DNA from: Bradyrhizobium zhanjiangense | GTDB taxonomy: Bacteria > Pseudomonadota > Alphaproteobacteria > Rhizobiales > Xanthobacteraceae | Assembly: GCF_004114935.1 (NCBI RefSeq) | Contig: NZ_CP022221.1 | Coordinates: 8,267,001-8,331,000, forward strand | Reading direction: 5' to 3' | Length of the DNA stretch: 64,000 nucleotides | Shown: positions 8,731-18,601 of the stretch, piece by piece | Numbering within the stretch: the first letter of the stretch is position 1 | Layout: each line of letters begins with the position of its first letter | Made by a program: the position numbers and the translations under genes | The notes under the pieces: generated by a model | Databases searched by the model: none | The model's input: the letters and a program-made list of their open reading frames with translations, nothing else | What the model was told of the DNA's origin: nothing

Positions 8731-8888
8731 AGCGTATCCGGCGTCCGCGTGGTGTTCGACTTATCCTCGTTGCGCAACTGCTGCTCGGCCGCGCGCCAAA
8801 ACTCGTCCTCACGACCTTCGGGCTTGCCAGCTTGCTCCCACAGTCGGTGCGCGCGCTCTCTGATCTCCTGCTCGGTCGGCTCAGGCAT
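8727..8888 (-). CDS. DUF2934 small protein
   Basis: A 53-aa protein starting MPEPTEQEIRERAHRLWEQA, with GKPEGREDEFWRAAEQQL completing the DUF2934 motif. The ATG at 8888 is preceded by a strong AGGAGG Shine-Dalgarno, which decides this start over a longer reading. It is translationally coupled to the cysteine-rich gene that follows. Function unknown. Confidence 0.75.
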   Translation of the reverse strand: MPEPTEQEIRERAHRLWEQAGKPEGREDEFWRAAEQQLRNEDKSNTTRTPDTL

Positions 8889-9092
8889 GGGCACCTCCTG
8901 CTCTAAAGCACGGCCCCATCCTTGGGGAGTATGGGGGCTTGGAGGCGGGGCCGTGCAGACCAGCAATCGGCGGCGACGCTGGCCCGCGGATTCAAGCCTC
9001 GATCATGCGCAAGAGTTCCTTTCCTCCCGCGAGCTCGGCTACGCGGCGCGGACTTGGCCAGACGTCGATCGATGATGCGCTTTGAAGTCGTC

Positions 9093-9112
9093 GGTAGCGG
9101 GGGAGGGATCCG
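9093..9112. repeat. GGTAGCGGGGGAGGGAT motif resembling a tRNA 3' end, in a gene-poor stretch (8889-9379)
   Basis: Read on the complement, this looks like the T-arm/acceptor tail of a tRNA gene, but no clover-leaf continues from it. The core GGTAGCGGGGG recurs at 19745 and 23653. In rhizobial genomes tRNA 3' ends serve as integrase attachment sites, so these may be att-like scars. The rest of 8889-9379 contains no ORF I would defend. Confidence 0.3.
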
Positions 9113-9379
9113 CCATCACATTCCAAAAAGGAAATCCCCTAGTAACTCCAGAAGCTTGTCTGGATCTTGGGTGCGGGTCGGAGCGTGATACATCTCTCCC
9201 GGCTGTACACCTTCGCCGCCCCTTCAAGACCGACACGGGTCGTGCCGCGTACCTCTTACCTCAGCCGGCGAATTTGTGACGCCGGTCTGGACTAGCCGAG
9301 ACCAGCAAGGCGCTGAGCTTCGGTTGCATGGGCAGCCAAGCTGCGCGGGCTGGCTTGAATATTTGAGATGAGTTCCAGA

Positions 9380-10264
9380 TCAACCTGGCCTGACGAGAAT
9401 GCAAACGGGACTTCCAACATGGATGGCCTGCTCTGTATCAACGAGGCCGCCGCTGGTGTGGTCGCGCTTGAGCAGCTTGATCGTGTCAGTGTCCTCGTTC
9501 GCCACGAACAGGAATTTGTCCGACAGTGCCAGCGCAAAGAACCGAGGCGTCTTGCCGCCAGTCGCCGTCCAGCCAATGGGCGATAGCCTTCCGCTCGCCG
9601 GCTCGATCGCGAACGTTGCGATGCTGTCGTCGCCGCGATTTGACGCATAGACAAAACGTCCGTCTGCCGACACCGCGATCTCTGCCGCCCGGCTATTTCC
9701 CGTGTAGGCATCAGGCACCGCCGACACGATCTGAAACGGCGCAAGCGTGCCGGTTGCAGGATCGAAATGATAGGACGTAACGGTCGAGTCGAGCTCGTTG
9801 ACGACATAGGCGAGTCGGCCGCCGGGATGAAACGCCACGTGACGCGGGCCTGCCCCTTCACGCGCCCGCGCCGGCTTGCCGACGAGCACGAGCTTTCCTT
9901 GTTCGGCGTCGATCCTATAGGTGAAGACGAGGTCGAGCCCCTTGTCGGGCACCACGATGAACTTTCCCGACGGATCGAACTCGACTTGGTGCGGCTTGGC
10001 GAAGGGCTGCTCAACACGATGTGGCCCGATCTTGCCCTCCAGCTTGACCAGATCGATCACGGCGCCGAGCGCCCCATCCTCGTGCCGGGACAGCAGAGCA
10101 AGCGTGGAGGTGATGTGGTTGGCGACCACCACAAACCGGTTGCTCGGGTCGATCGCGAGGTGGACCGGGTTCTTTCCTTCCGTGCTCTGGCGGTTGATGA
10201 CGGCAAGCTTGCCGCTTGCACGATCGATCGCCATCGCCGTGATGTCGCTGAGATCGCCATGCAC
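9380..10264 (-). CDS. Lactonase-family beta-propeller protein (6-phosphogluconolactonase-like), N-terminally truncated
   Basis: About 294 aa of a seven-bladed beta-propeller of the Lactonase/YbhE family: KPHQVEFDPSGKFIVVPDKG, GPRHVAFHPGGRLAYVVNEL and SRAAEIAVSADGRFVYASNR are successive blade motifs. The frame is open for some 20 codons upstream of the GTG at 10264 (RAGFLAFDRTRRFLCT) and still reads as lactonase, but then meets a TGA. The family is usually about 340-390 aa, so the first blade is missing. The break lies right beside the divergent frameshifted binding-protein gene, so this is probably a decaying gene. Confidence 0.65.
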   Translation of the reverse strand: MHGDLSDITAMAIDRASGKLAVINRQSTEGKNPVHLAIDPSNRFVVVANHITSTLALLSRHEDGALGAVIDLVKLEGKIGPHRVEQPFAKPHQVEFDPSGKFIVVPDKGLDLVFTYRIDAEQGKLVLVGKPARAREGAGPRHVAFHPGGRLAYVVNELDSTVTSYHFDPATGTLAPFQIVSAVPDAYTGNSRAAEIAVSADGRFVYASNRGDDSIATFAIEPASGRLSPIGWTATGGKTPRFFALALSDKFLFVANEDTDTIKLLKRDHTSGGLVDTEQAIHVGSPVCILVRPG

Positions 10265-10352
10265 CGTGCAGAGGAAGCGGCGTGTCCGATCGAAGGCGAG
10301 GAAACCGGCTCTGACACAGACCCTTTCATCAAATCATGATGGGGAACGCTGG

Positions 10353-11587
10353 ATGAGGCTGGTATTCGGGATGCTCGTCGCAGGACTGGCGATCGGCGCA
10401 AGCGCGCCTGCTTGCGCACAGATCTCCGACGACGTCGTCAAGATCGGCGTGTTGACCGACATGTCGGGCATCGTCTCCGATGCCACGGGCGAAGGCTCGG
10501 TCGTCGCGGCGCAACTGGCTGCGGAGGAATTCGGCAACCGCGTCGCCGGCAAGCCCATCCAGATCGTGTTCGCGGACCATCAGCTCAAGCCCGACGTCGG
10601 CGCCAGCATCGCCCGCAAATGGTTCAAGCAGGAGGGCGTCGACGCCATCGCCGACGTTCCGAACTCGGCCGTCGCGCTGGCAGTTCAGGAGGCCGCCCGG
10701 ACACGGTCGCGCGTCATGCTGTTCTCGTCGCCCGGAACGACCGCGCTCACCAACCAGTTCTGCGCGCCGACCAGCGTGGCCTGGACCTTCGATACCTATG
10801 CCCTCGCCCGCGGCACGGCCAAGACCGTGGTCGAGGGCGGCGGCAAGAGCTGGTACTTCGTGACCGCGGACTACGCTTTCGGTCATCAGCTCCAGAAGGA
10901 CGCCAGCGCCGTCGTTGATGCCAATGGCGGCAAGGTGCTGGGAGCCTCGGCGCACCCGCAAGGCACCACCGATTTCGCGTCCTTTCTTTGAAGGCGCAGG
11001 CTTCCAAGGCTGACATCGTGGGGCTCGCAAATGCCGCCGGCGACACGGTCGCAACCATCAAGCAGGCCGAGGAGTTCGGCCTGACCGCCGGCGGGCAGAA
11101 GATGGCCGCGATGCTGCTGCTGCTCACCGACGTCCACTCGCTTGGCCTCCAGGCGACGCAAGGCACGTTCCTCACGACGCCGTTCTACTGGGATCTCAAC
11201 GAACAGACCCGCGCTTGGTCGGAGAAGTTCGCAGGCCGGCGCAAGGGCCAGCGGCCGACCTTCATGCAGATCGGCGTTTATGAGGCCGTCCGTCATTATC
11301 TGCAGGCGATCGAGGCAACCGGATCGGACGACGCAAACAACGTGATCGCGAAGATGCGCGCAACGCCGATCGAGAGCGCCTTCACCCACGGCGCCACGAT
11401 CCGCCAGGACGGCCGCGTCGTTCGCGACATGTATCTCGCCGAGGTCAAGGCTCCCAAGGAGTCCAAGGGGGAGTGGGACATCTACAAGATTCTGCGCACG
11501 ATCCCGGCTCGAGACCTGACCATTCCGCCGACTGAAGCACTGACGCGATATCAAACATCCGACTGCAACATCCGAGGACAACAATGA
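10353..11587 (+). pseudogene. LivK-type ABC substrate-binding protein, frameshifted
   Basis: The first frame starts MRLVFGMLVAGLAIGASAPA with a Sec signal, then VKIGVLTDMSGIVSDATGEG, and ends ...TTDFASFL at a TGA (10989-10991). The second frame resumes at once with LKAQASKADIVGLANAAGDT and continues to 11587. Joined, the two give a full-length Peripla_BP_6 protein, so a single missing base near 10987 explains the break. It could be a sequencing error; if real, the gene is dead. It is followed by a VOC protein with ATGA overlap. No permease genes are adjacent. Confidence 0.8.
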
Positions 11588-12036
11588 CGACGCCCGAAAA
11601 CGAATGGAAGTACCCCTACGGCACCAAGCAGCGCTACCACCTCCAGCACGTGCATCTGTTTGCATCCAACGTCGATGCCACCATCGACTTCTACAGGACA
11701 TGGTTCGATGCAAAAGTGACGTGGGATGGCGATGTCGCGGGTGCGCGGAACGTCTTCATCAAGGTCGGTATTGGCGCCATCCACCTCTACGACCAGCTTC
11801 CGCGCGGCGGAGGCAAGAACGCCGTCCACCATCTCGGCATGCAGGTCGTCGGTATCGACGAGCTGTACGAACGCATGAAGGCCGCGAGCCTGCATATTCC
11901 CAATCCGATCCGCCGCCTGGGCGGAGGTGGCGGCTATTTCATGCTCGGCGCGCCCGATGGCGTCGTCATCGAGGTCTTCGAGCCGGGCAAGCTGCGCGAG
12001 CCGGCGGTGCGCGACTACTACGGCTTCGGGGGATGA
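11584..12036 (+). CDS. VOC-family (glyoxalase/dioxygenase fold) protein
   Basis: 150 aa with the paired beta-alpha-beta-beta-beta architecture of the vicinal-oxygen-chelate superfamily. HLQHVHLFASNVDATIDFYR opens the first module and VHHLGMQVVGIDELYERMK the second; GGYFMLGAPDGVVIEVFEPG closes it. H and E residues in these positions (HVHL, HHLG, IEVFE) could bind a divalent metal. Its ATG overlaps the stop of the frameshifted binding-protein gene. Substrate unknown. The bases to tamB (12037-12233) hold only a weak open frame. Confidence 0.85.
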   Translation: MTTPENEWKYPYGTKQRYHLQHVHLFASNVDATIDFYRTWFDAKVTWDGDVAGARNVFIKVGIGAIHLYDQLPRGGGKNAVHHLGMQVVGIDELYERMKAASLHIPNPIRRLGGGGGYFMLGAPDGVVIEVFEPGKLREPAVRDYYGFGG

Positions 12037-12233
12037 GCCCGTGGACACCGCTCTCCCGCGCGACACAATCGCTGACCTCGTTGCCGCTCACGCTGCGGCA
12101 CTCCAGCCAGGGGACATCGATTTGCCAAGCAGCTTCGATTTTCCAACAGCAGACGCGCCTTCGCGTTCTCGCGGCACGACAGATGATCGCCCCTCTCGGA
12201 TGAGCCGGGTTGGGTCGAAGAATCGCTTTTGCG

Positions 12234-15200
12234 TTACCATTCGAATCGCGTGCCGACCCCGACGGATGTCGAGCCCTTCGCATCGACATCCGACTCGACG
12301 CGGATGTGGCGCGTCACGTCGACATTGGCCGACACACCTGACTGGCTGGGGCTCGCGCCCGTCCGCACACCCACGCTCAGCCTGTCGCCGATCGCGCGCG
12401 AGGCGCCGACCATCGGACCGCCCGCCCCGGCACCCACGTCCAGATTGTCGACCCCAAGCGAGCGGCGCATGCGGTCCACCGTTCCCTCGCCACCGCTTGC
12501 AAACTGAGCCGCGGCCCCTGCGAGCTGTACGGCCTGCGAGGTCGTCAGGCTGGCCGAGGCCTTCTGAAAGAGAATGCGAGACAGGATCTCATCCTGCGGC
12601 AACTCGGGCTGCGAATGGAAGGCGAAGACCGGCGCGGCCGCCGGTCCCGAGATTCCGACCTGTGCGGTGATGTCGGAAGCCTGTATCTCTGCCGCGAAAT
12701 CGAGCTCGGGCGCGAGATCTCCGTTGAAGGAGAGATTACCCTTGGTGAAGGTCAACGTCTTTCCGAGCACCACCAGCTTGCCCTGGAACAGCGAGAAGGC
12801 GCCCTTCGGCACCGGACCGTTGGTCGTGCCACCCACGTGAATGGAGCCGCCGAGCTCCGCAGTCGCCCCGCGGCCGTGGATGAAGACGTGGTTCGGCGCC
12901 GAGACCGTCACGTCGAGCGACGCGTTGAAGAGCGCCGGGCGTGCCTTGCTGCCTTTCAGCGTCTCCGCCTTGCGCTCCGCCGCAAGGCGTGCGGCGGCCT
13001 GGCCCGAGGCGTTCACATGGTTGATGCCGTCGATCGGCTTGAGCGTCGAAGGCAGGCGGTCCGGAATATCGATACTGACGCGGGTCAGGTCGATGCGACC
13101 GGCAATCCGTGGATCGCGCGCCAGGGCGCCCGTGACGTCGAGGGCGAGATTGGCCTGAGCGGTCGCCAGCGCGCTGGCGGCGAGGGTCGCCTGCTGGCCA
13201 CGGATCGAGACCGTGCCCGGGAAGCCTGCATCCGGGGCGACCCTCACCTGGCCGGAGCCTGACAACGTGCCGCCGTTGGGCGTCACCGCGGCCAGGCGCT
13301 CCACGACGATCCGCTCTCCTTCGGCGGTGATTTTCGCCTCGATGGCATCGAGGCGCGTGCCGAGCATGCTGTCACGGAAGGTGCCTCCGCTCATGGTGGC
13401 GACACCGCCGATCTGAGGCTTCGAGCGCGTGCCGCCGACACGGGCATCGAGCGCGACGCTACCGGACACGGTGCGGCCGGAGGCGGAGAGCATCGCATTG
13501 GCGACGGCGGCATCGAGGCGGCCCTTCGCGGTCAGCGCAATCGGGCCCGTGGCGTCGAGCGGCAGCGTGCCCGACGCCGTGAACGTGCCGGCTTTTCCCG
13601 CGACAACTGTAGTGTTCAAGCTCGCGCGGCTTTCATCGAGCCGCCCATTCGCGGCAATGTCGATCGGCGGCAAGCCCGCGCTCCTGGTCGGCGGCGCCGC
13701 GAGCTGCTTGACGGCCACGCTGTACTGACCCATCGGCGCGCTCGCGGAGCCGGCGATCGCGGCTGAAGCGTCAAGCGTCCCGGCGAGCCTCAAACCAGGC
13801 ATCGCGACATCGGCCGCGCCGAGCGGGATTGCGCTTGCCACGGCCTTGAGGTCGAGCGCCTTGCCGGCCTTGCCATCGACAGTGAAGCGGCCAGTCCCAA
13901 TTCCGAGGGCCAGATGCTCGATCAGCACCGTGCCGTCGTCGAGCGTGAAGCCTGCGGGCCCCTGCAGCACGATCGCGTTGGCGCCACGCCGTGCGGTGAA
14001 ACGATTGAGGTCGAACCGCGTCCGCTGCCTGGACGTCAACGCACCCGCGGCATCGAGATCGAAGCCGGCAGCCTTGGCGGAGAGACCGATCGCGCTCGTA
14101 TCGGCATTGCCCCTGGCCGTCAGCGCGATGCTCGAGACGGTCTGACCGCCGAACGCGACATCGTTGACCCGGGTATCCGCATTGAGCACCGGATGGCTGT
14201 AGAGATCGGCGCCATCGGCGCGCAGATCGAAACTGCGGATGGCCGCACCGGCGGCGCGGATTCCCGCGCCCTTGCCAACGAGACGGACGGACTGCCGGCC
14301 GCCATCGGCCGAAGCGGCAAGCTCGAGTGAGACCGAACCGGCGAGTTCTGTGAGAACAAGCGGTGAGAGGTCGGCGAGCGCCCCAGCTGCGAAGCGAATC
14401 TGCCCGCTCGCGAATCTCTGCGCGTCGACCGTTCCTGCGCCCTTCAGCGACACCGAGCCGATCGCGATGTCGAGGGTCTTTGCGTGCCATCCGGCAAAGG
14501 CGGGAGCTCCGCGATCGTCACGCTCCGATGATCGGCGGCTCACCTGAACAATCCCGTGCGCGGGGTTGCCGTCGACGGAGCCGCTGAGCTTGGCGTCGAC
14601 GGCACAGAGCCCGTTGATGTCGTTGACCGTCGCAGCGAGCTCCAGATGCGGAATGCGGCGCTGCATCGCGGTGGCGCGATCCACGGAGGCCCCGAACGAA
14701 ACGCCGGGATGCGCGAGCCCGCCGGTCATGCCGACGTCGAGAGCTCCCGCACCGGTGAGGCGCGCATCGGCCGCCGAGAGATCCGGCAAGTCCACATGGG
14801 CCGACAGGTCGCTCGAGTCGCGCGTCACCGTTCCCTTGACGCGAACCGCGACATTGGCTCCGTCGAGCGACGCGCCGCGGACCGTGTAGGTGTCGCGGCC
14901 ATCGGCAGAGAGATCGGCTGCGAGTGCGAGCCGCGCCCCCGCGAGCCCATCGAGCGCCGCAAGTCCCGTCGCAAGCTTCTCGCCAGTGCCTGACATTCGG
15001 GCGTCAAAGCTGCCACGCTGGAGGTCCGCGTCGAGATCGAGGCCGAACGCCGCCGAGCCCTTGAGCTTCAGCCCGGCAAGGTCGGCAAAGTGCCCGAGGT
15101 CGGGCACGGTTCCGGCAGCACGGCCATGCAGGCGATCGGCGCTGACATCACCTGTATAGGTCGCCTGAACCGTGGAGGTGCCGATCTCGAGACGCTCGAT

Positions 15201-16583
15201 CCTGGCGCGGCCACCCAGGTCCGTATCGCCGTGGAGCACGAGCGATGCGGTGTTGCCGATCGCGGCCGCCAGACTCGCGTCGCGTGCCGCAATGCCGGAG
15301 GCGCGCAGGTTCGCGTCAAGGATAATACGCGTTGCGGGATCGCTGGCTTCGGCGCGAGGGAGGGCCGTGACGGAAGCGTCAAGCGTCTCGACATCTCCGT
15401 CCGGCAGATGAGCACCCGACAGCGCGAGCTTGACCGATGCTGTGGGAGCCTTGATCGTGCCGGTGACGCGGCTATCGAAGACGAGGCTGCGGATCGAGCC
15501 GTGGTCGGTTTCGGTCACGTCGCCGTTGCTTGGCAGGGCGCGGATGGAAGCCGCGAAATCCATCATCTTGTCGGCTCCGAGCAAGCCCTTCGCGTCGAGC
15601 CGGGCGAGATGACTCGTGAGCGTCAGCCCGTCCAGTACGACGCTGCCGTCGTCACCAATACGCGTCGTGCTGTCGAGCTTGGTTTCACCGGCAAAGACCG
15701 GCGCGGCAATTGCCGGCAACAACGGCCCGAGATGGCTAGTAAGGCGCGTTGCAAGCACTCGGCCCGCACCGTTTCGGTCAAGCGTAATCGTGCCGGTCGC
15801 ATCGATCGTGGGGCCGGCCTGCAACTTCAGGGCACCGCGAAAGCTGTCGAGCTTGCCCTGGCCGCCCAGTGCGAATGTGACGGGCGGCTCGCCCGGCAAA
15901 TGACCGAGCTTCGACATGAGTCCATGGGCCGGCTCGTCAAGCGTGACGTTGAGGGTCAGCGCATTTCCCTGCGGAACGTAGGCGAGAGCGGCCTTGAAGC
16001 GGCCCGGAAAATCCTTGCGGATGGCGTCGAGATTGAAGACGAGCCCTTCGGCGGGCGAGCCGAGCTCGGTATTGCCGGTCGCCGCGACACTGAGGGCTTC
16101 ACCCAGAATGGACTGCCCAAGCGTCAGGGCTCGCAGGTCGAAAGCCTTCACCTGCACCTTCACCGGAAGGTCGGGCAGGATCGGCTGGTCGGACTCGGCG
16201 ACAGGTTGGTCGGATGGCAGAGGCTTTCGCCTGATCTCAAGCGTGCCGATCTCGAGACGGTCGATCTCCAGTCGCCCCAGCAGCAGTGCGCTGCGTCGCC
16301 AGACGAGGCGCGCCTTGTCGAGCGTCAGCCAGACTCCGTCCTTGTCGGTGATGCTGACGTCGCGGACCGTGGCATCCGAGGACAACACGCCATCGACGGC
16401 GCCGACATGGACCTGGGTCGCCGGTGTCGAGAGCGTCCGCGAGACAAGACTGGCCAGCACATCCTGCTGGTTCTCGCCGCTCCCGCCCACCATTCCGTAG
16501 ACTACGATGCCGAGCAACGCGACGCAGACGAGTCCGAGGGCGGCGACGGCGGAACAAACGATGAGCGGTCGTCGGATGCGCAT
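12234..16583 (-). CDS. tamB: Translocation and assembly module protein TamB (DUF490)
   Basis: A 1449-aa inner-membrane-anchored, periplasm-spanning AsmA-like protein. The N-terminal anchor is IVCSAVAALGLVCVALLGIV. The long middle consists of repetitive beta-rich segments (such as LEIGTLEIRRKPLPSD, MSGGTFRDSMLGTRLDAI). The C-terminus, with KLVVLGKTLTFTKGNLSFNG, ILSRILFQKASASLT and the final VGVGTRFEW, is the DUF490 domain that contacts TamA. TamB moves phospholipids between membranes and/or helps outer-membrane protein insertion. Its ATG overlaps the tamA stop by one base (TGATG), so the two are translated together. Confidence 0.96.
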   Translation of the reverse strand: MRIRRPLIVCSAVAALGLVCVALLGIVVYGMVGGSGENQQDVLASLVSRTLSTPATQVHVGAVDGVLSSDATVRDVSITDKDGVWLTLDKARLVWRRSALLLGRLEIDRLEIGTLEIRRKPLPSDQPVAESDQPILPDLPVKVQVKAFDLRALTLGQSILGEALSVAATGNTELGSPAEGLVFNLDAIRKDFPGRFKAALAYVPQGNALTLNVTLDEPAHGLMSKLGHLPGEPPVTFALGGQGKLDSFRGALKLQAGPTIDATGTITLDRNGAGRVLATRLTSHLGPLLPAIAAPVFAGETKLDSTTRIGDDGSVVLDGLTLTSHLARLDAKGLLGADKMMDFAASIRALPSNGDVTETDHGSIRSLVFDSRVTGTIKAPTASVKLALSGAHLPDGDVETLDASVTALPRAEASDPATRIILDANLRASGIAARDASLAAAIGNTASLVLHGDTDLGGRARIERLEIGTSTVQATYTGDVSADRLHGRAAGTVPDLGHFADLAGLKLKGSAAFGLDLDADLQRGSFDARMSGTGEKLATGLAALDGLAGARLALAADLSADGRDTYTVRGASLDGANVAVRVKGTVTRDSSDLSAHVDLPDLSAADARLTGAGALDVGMTGGLAHPGVSFGASVDRATAMQRRIPHLELAATVNDINGLCAVDAKLSGSVDGNPAHGIVQVSRRSSERDDRGAPAFAGWHAKTLDIAIGSVSLKGAGTVDAQRFASGQIRFAAGALADLSPLVLTELAGSVSLELAASADGGRQSVRLVGKGAGIRAAGAAIRSFDLRADGADLYSHPVLNADTRVNDVAFGGQTVSSIALTARGNADTSAIGLSAKAAGFDLDAAGALTSRQRTRFDLNRFTARRGANAIVLQGPAGFTLDDGTVLIEHLALGIGTGRFTVDGKAGKALDLKAVASAIPLGAADVAMPGLRLAGTLDASAAIAGSASAPMGQYSVAVKQLAAPPTRSAGLPPIDIAANGRLDESRASLNTTVVAGKAGTFTASGTLPLDATGPIALTAKGRLDAAVANAMLSASGRTVSGSVALDARVGGTRSKPQIGGVATMSGGTFRDSMLGTRLDAIEAKITAEGERIVVERLAAVTPNGGTLSGSGQVRVAPDAGFPGTVSIRGQQATLAASALATAQANLALDVTGALARDPRIAGRIDLTRVSIDIPDRLPSTLKPIDGINHVNASGQAAARLAAERKAETLKGSKARPALFNASLDVTVSAPNHVFIHGRGATAELGGSIHVGGTTNGPVPKGAFSLFQGKLVVLGKTLTFTKGNLSFNGDLAPELDFAAEIQASDITAQVGISGPAAAPVFAFHSQPELPQDEILSRILFQKASASLTTSQAVQLAGAAAQFASGGEGTVDRMRRSLGVDNLDVGAGAGGPMVGASRAIGDRLSVGVRTGASPSQSGVSANVDVTRHIRVESDVDAKGSTSVGVGTRFEW

Positions 16584-18601
16584 CAGAATGCTTGCCCAAT
16601 GCTGACATAGATTGCGTAGCGGCTGTCGCCGGGGCGTGGATTCAGCGGCGTCGCAACATCAAGGCGGATCGGGCCGACCGGCGTGAGATAACGCAAGCCA
16701 AGTCCCGCCCCATAGCCCACATAGTCGTCGAAGCCTGGCACGGATGATCGGGAGGCGGTGCCAAAGTCGAAGAATGGCACGAGGCCGATGGTGGGCGTGA
16801 TCCTCACCCGCACCTCGGCGGAGCCCTCGATCAGGCTGCGACCACCGGTGATTTGGCCGAACATCATCGGCGAAATGGTATTGAACCCGTAACCGCGCAC
16901 GGATCCGCCGCCGCCAGCGAAGAAGCGATGCGCATCCGGGATCTCGGCGAGCGGCGCTCCCGCAAGCGAGCCTGCAGCCAACCGGCCCGCCAGAACGTAA
17001 TTGGCCTGCTCGTCGAGCGCATAGTAAGCCGAGCCCGCGATCCGCCCTTCGAACAGATCGATGGTGGAGCCCATCAGCTTCGGATAGGCATTGACGGTCG
17101 CCGACAGGCGCACACCGCGCGTGGGGTCGAGCGGATTGTCGGTGGTGTCGTAGCGGCCGGTCGCGGTGAAGCCGATCAGCGTCGCGTCGACCCGCCCCAG
17201 CACGTCCAGCGATTTCGATTGCTCGACCTGAAGACCGGCCTGCAGCGAAGCCGCCTCCGAAAAGCGGTGGATCACGCCGAATGTGCCGCGCACCGTATCG
17301 TCGGCGTAACCGCCGAGGTCGTTGTTGCCGACACGCTCGCGGAACGCAGTGGCCTCGACCAGAAGATCGTTGGCCGTACCGAACATGCCCGGCTTGATGA
17401 AGGTAGCGGTCAGTCGCGCGCCGAAATCCGAGGCGTGGAGATTATTGAAGCCGTTGAAGGACGTGCCGTCGACCCGTTGCAGAAGCGAGGCGGACGCTTC
17501 GAGCCTCAGGCGCTCGCCGCCGCCAAATATGTTCCGATCCTCGTAATAGCCCGCAATGCCGGGACCATCGACGGTGGAATATTTCGCCGAGAGACCCACC
17601 GCGTGCCTCGGCCTTTCTGTCAAATCGATGAAGACCGGCAGGTTGCCATTGGCATCGAGCTTGTCGGCCTCGCGGATGCGAATTCCTCCGATGGCTGGGA
17701 TCCTAGCGATCGAGGTCTTCGTCAAGGCAAGCCGCTCGGGCGAATAAGGCTCGCCTTCCCTCAGGTGGACATGCGTGGCCACCACCCTCGGGTCGACATC
17801 TCCGCCCGAGATCGTGACGGCGCCGATGCCGGCTTCGGGGCCCGCTTCGACGCGCATCCGAAAGTCCATTGCGGCGGCCGCATGATCGACGGTGGCCTTG
17901 ACGTCGGCGATCTTCGCAAGCGGATGTCCGTTGCTGCGGAACCAGTCCACGAGCTTCACCTGCGCGGCGCGCAGGTCGGCCGAGATCGCGCGATCGCCGG
18001 ACTTCAGCGCAAAGGCGCGGCGCGGCAATCCACGCGGCGCTTGCTCGCGCGCATAGTCCACTTCGACGGTGCGCAGCTTGAACAAGGGACCGAGCCGTGC
18101 GGTGACCTTGATTGGAACGACCGACCGATTGCGAAAGGTGTCGGCCCGACGCGCCGCGGCGGCGAGCCCGGTCTCGTCGGGGGATACGGGAACTCCGTCC
18201 ACCGTTACATCGATCTGGGCATTATAGCGGCCAAGCCCCCAAAGGGCATCGAGCAGCGGATTGATATCGGCCTGAAGCCGGCGCATGAGACCTTCGCCAT
18301 CCGGCGGTGGTTCCTGTCGGAGTCGATAGGTGCCGGAGGCATCGCGCAACACCTGCTCGGCGTCACTATCATTCTTGCCATCCAGCGTCTTGGCCTCAAT
18401 CTCCAGCCGATAGGACAGCGTCGTGGCGCTGACCGGCGGCGGATCGTCGGAACCGAAAAGGCCAAAGAAATCGAGCGCGTGAGCCTGCTCGCACAGCGAC
18501 CAACCGACGACGGCGACACACCCCGAACGTAGGATGCGTCGCGCCGCAGCGACAAAATATCCTCGCCTTGCCCGCCGCAGCGGCCGGCATCGTCGCAACA
18601 C
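16583..18601 (-). CDS. tamA: Outer membrane assembly protein TamA (BamA/Omp85 superfamily)
   Basis: A 672-aa Omp85 protein. A GTG start at 18601 precedes an N-terminal signal ending near QAHA. POTRA-type repeats occupy roughly residues 60-330, and the C-terminal half is a 16-strand barrel. The diagnostic L6 motif is visible as GGSVRGYGFNTISP, and the last strand ends SIGQAF with the terminal Phe typical of outer-membrane proteins. It acts with TamB, encoded immediately downstream with a one-base overlap. The start is uncertain by a few residues because only GTG/TTG codons are available. Confidence 0.95.
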   Translation of the reverse strand: MLRRCRPLRRARRGYFVAAARRILRSGCVAVVGWSLCEQAHALDFFGLFGSDDPPPVSATTLSYRLEIEAKTLDGKNDSDAEQVLRDASGTYRLRQEPPPDGEGLMRRLQADINPLLDALWGLGRYNAQIDVTVDGVPVSPDETGLAAAARRADTFRNRSVVPIKVTARLGPLFKLRTVEVDYAREQAPRGLPRRAFALKSGDRAISADLRAAQVKLVDWFRSNGHPLAKIADVKATVDHAAAAMDFRMRVEAGPEAGIGAVTISGGDVDPRVVATHVHLREGEPYSPERLALTKTSIARIPAIGGIRIREADKLDANGNLPVFIDLTERPRHAVGLSAKYSTVDGPGIAGYYEDRNIFGGGERLRLEASASLLQRVDGTSFNGFNNLHASDFGARLTATFIKPGMFGTANDLLVEATAFRERVGNNDLGGYADDTVRGTFGVIHRFSEAASLQAGLQVEQSKSLDVLGRVDATLIGFTATGRYDTTDNPLDPTRGVRLSATVNAYPKLMGSTIDLFEGRIAGSAYYALDEQANYVLAGRLAAGSLAGAPLAEIPDAHRFFAGGGGSVRGYGFNTISPMMFGQITGGRSLIEGSAEVRVRITPTIGLVPFFDFGTASRSSVPGFDDYVGYGAGLGLRYLTPVGPIRLDVATPLNPRPGDSRYAIYVSIGQAF

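Noticed and set aside
9093..9112. A tRNA gene on the minus strand
   Set aside because: Only the 3'-tail-like bases are present. The anticodon and D arms cannot be formed from the following sequence.
10985..10992. Programmed ribosomal frameshift in the LivK-like gene
   Set aside because: No slippery heptamer or downstream structure is obvious, and the family is not known to use recoding. Mutation or sequencing error is simpler.
12041..12230. Open frame starting GTG after the VOC gene (VDTALPRDTIADLVAAHAAA)
   Set aside because: Codon use is plausible, but the frame soon runs into the antisense of tamB, no family was recognised, and no ribosome-binding site is evident.
15090..18532. Long plus-strand frames of 506 and 559 codons antisense to tamB and tamA
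   Set aside because: The minus-strand TamA/TamB products match family motifs over their whole length. The plus frames have none.
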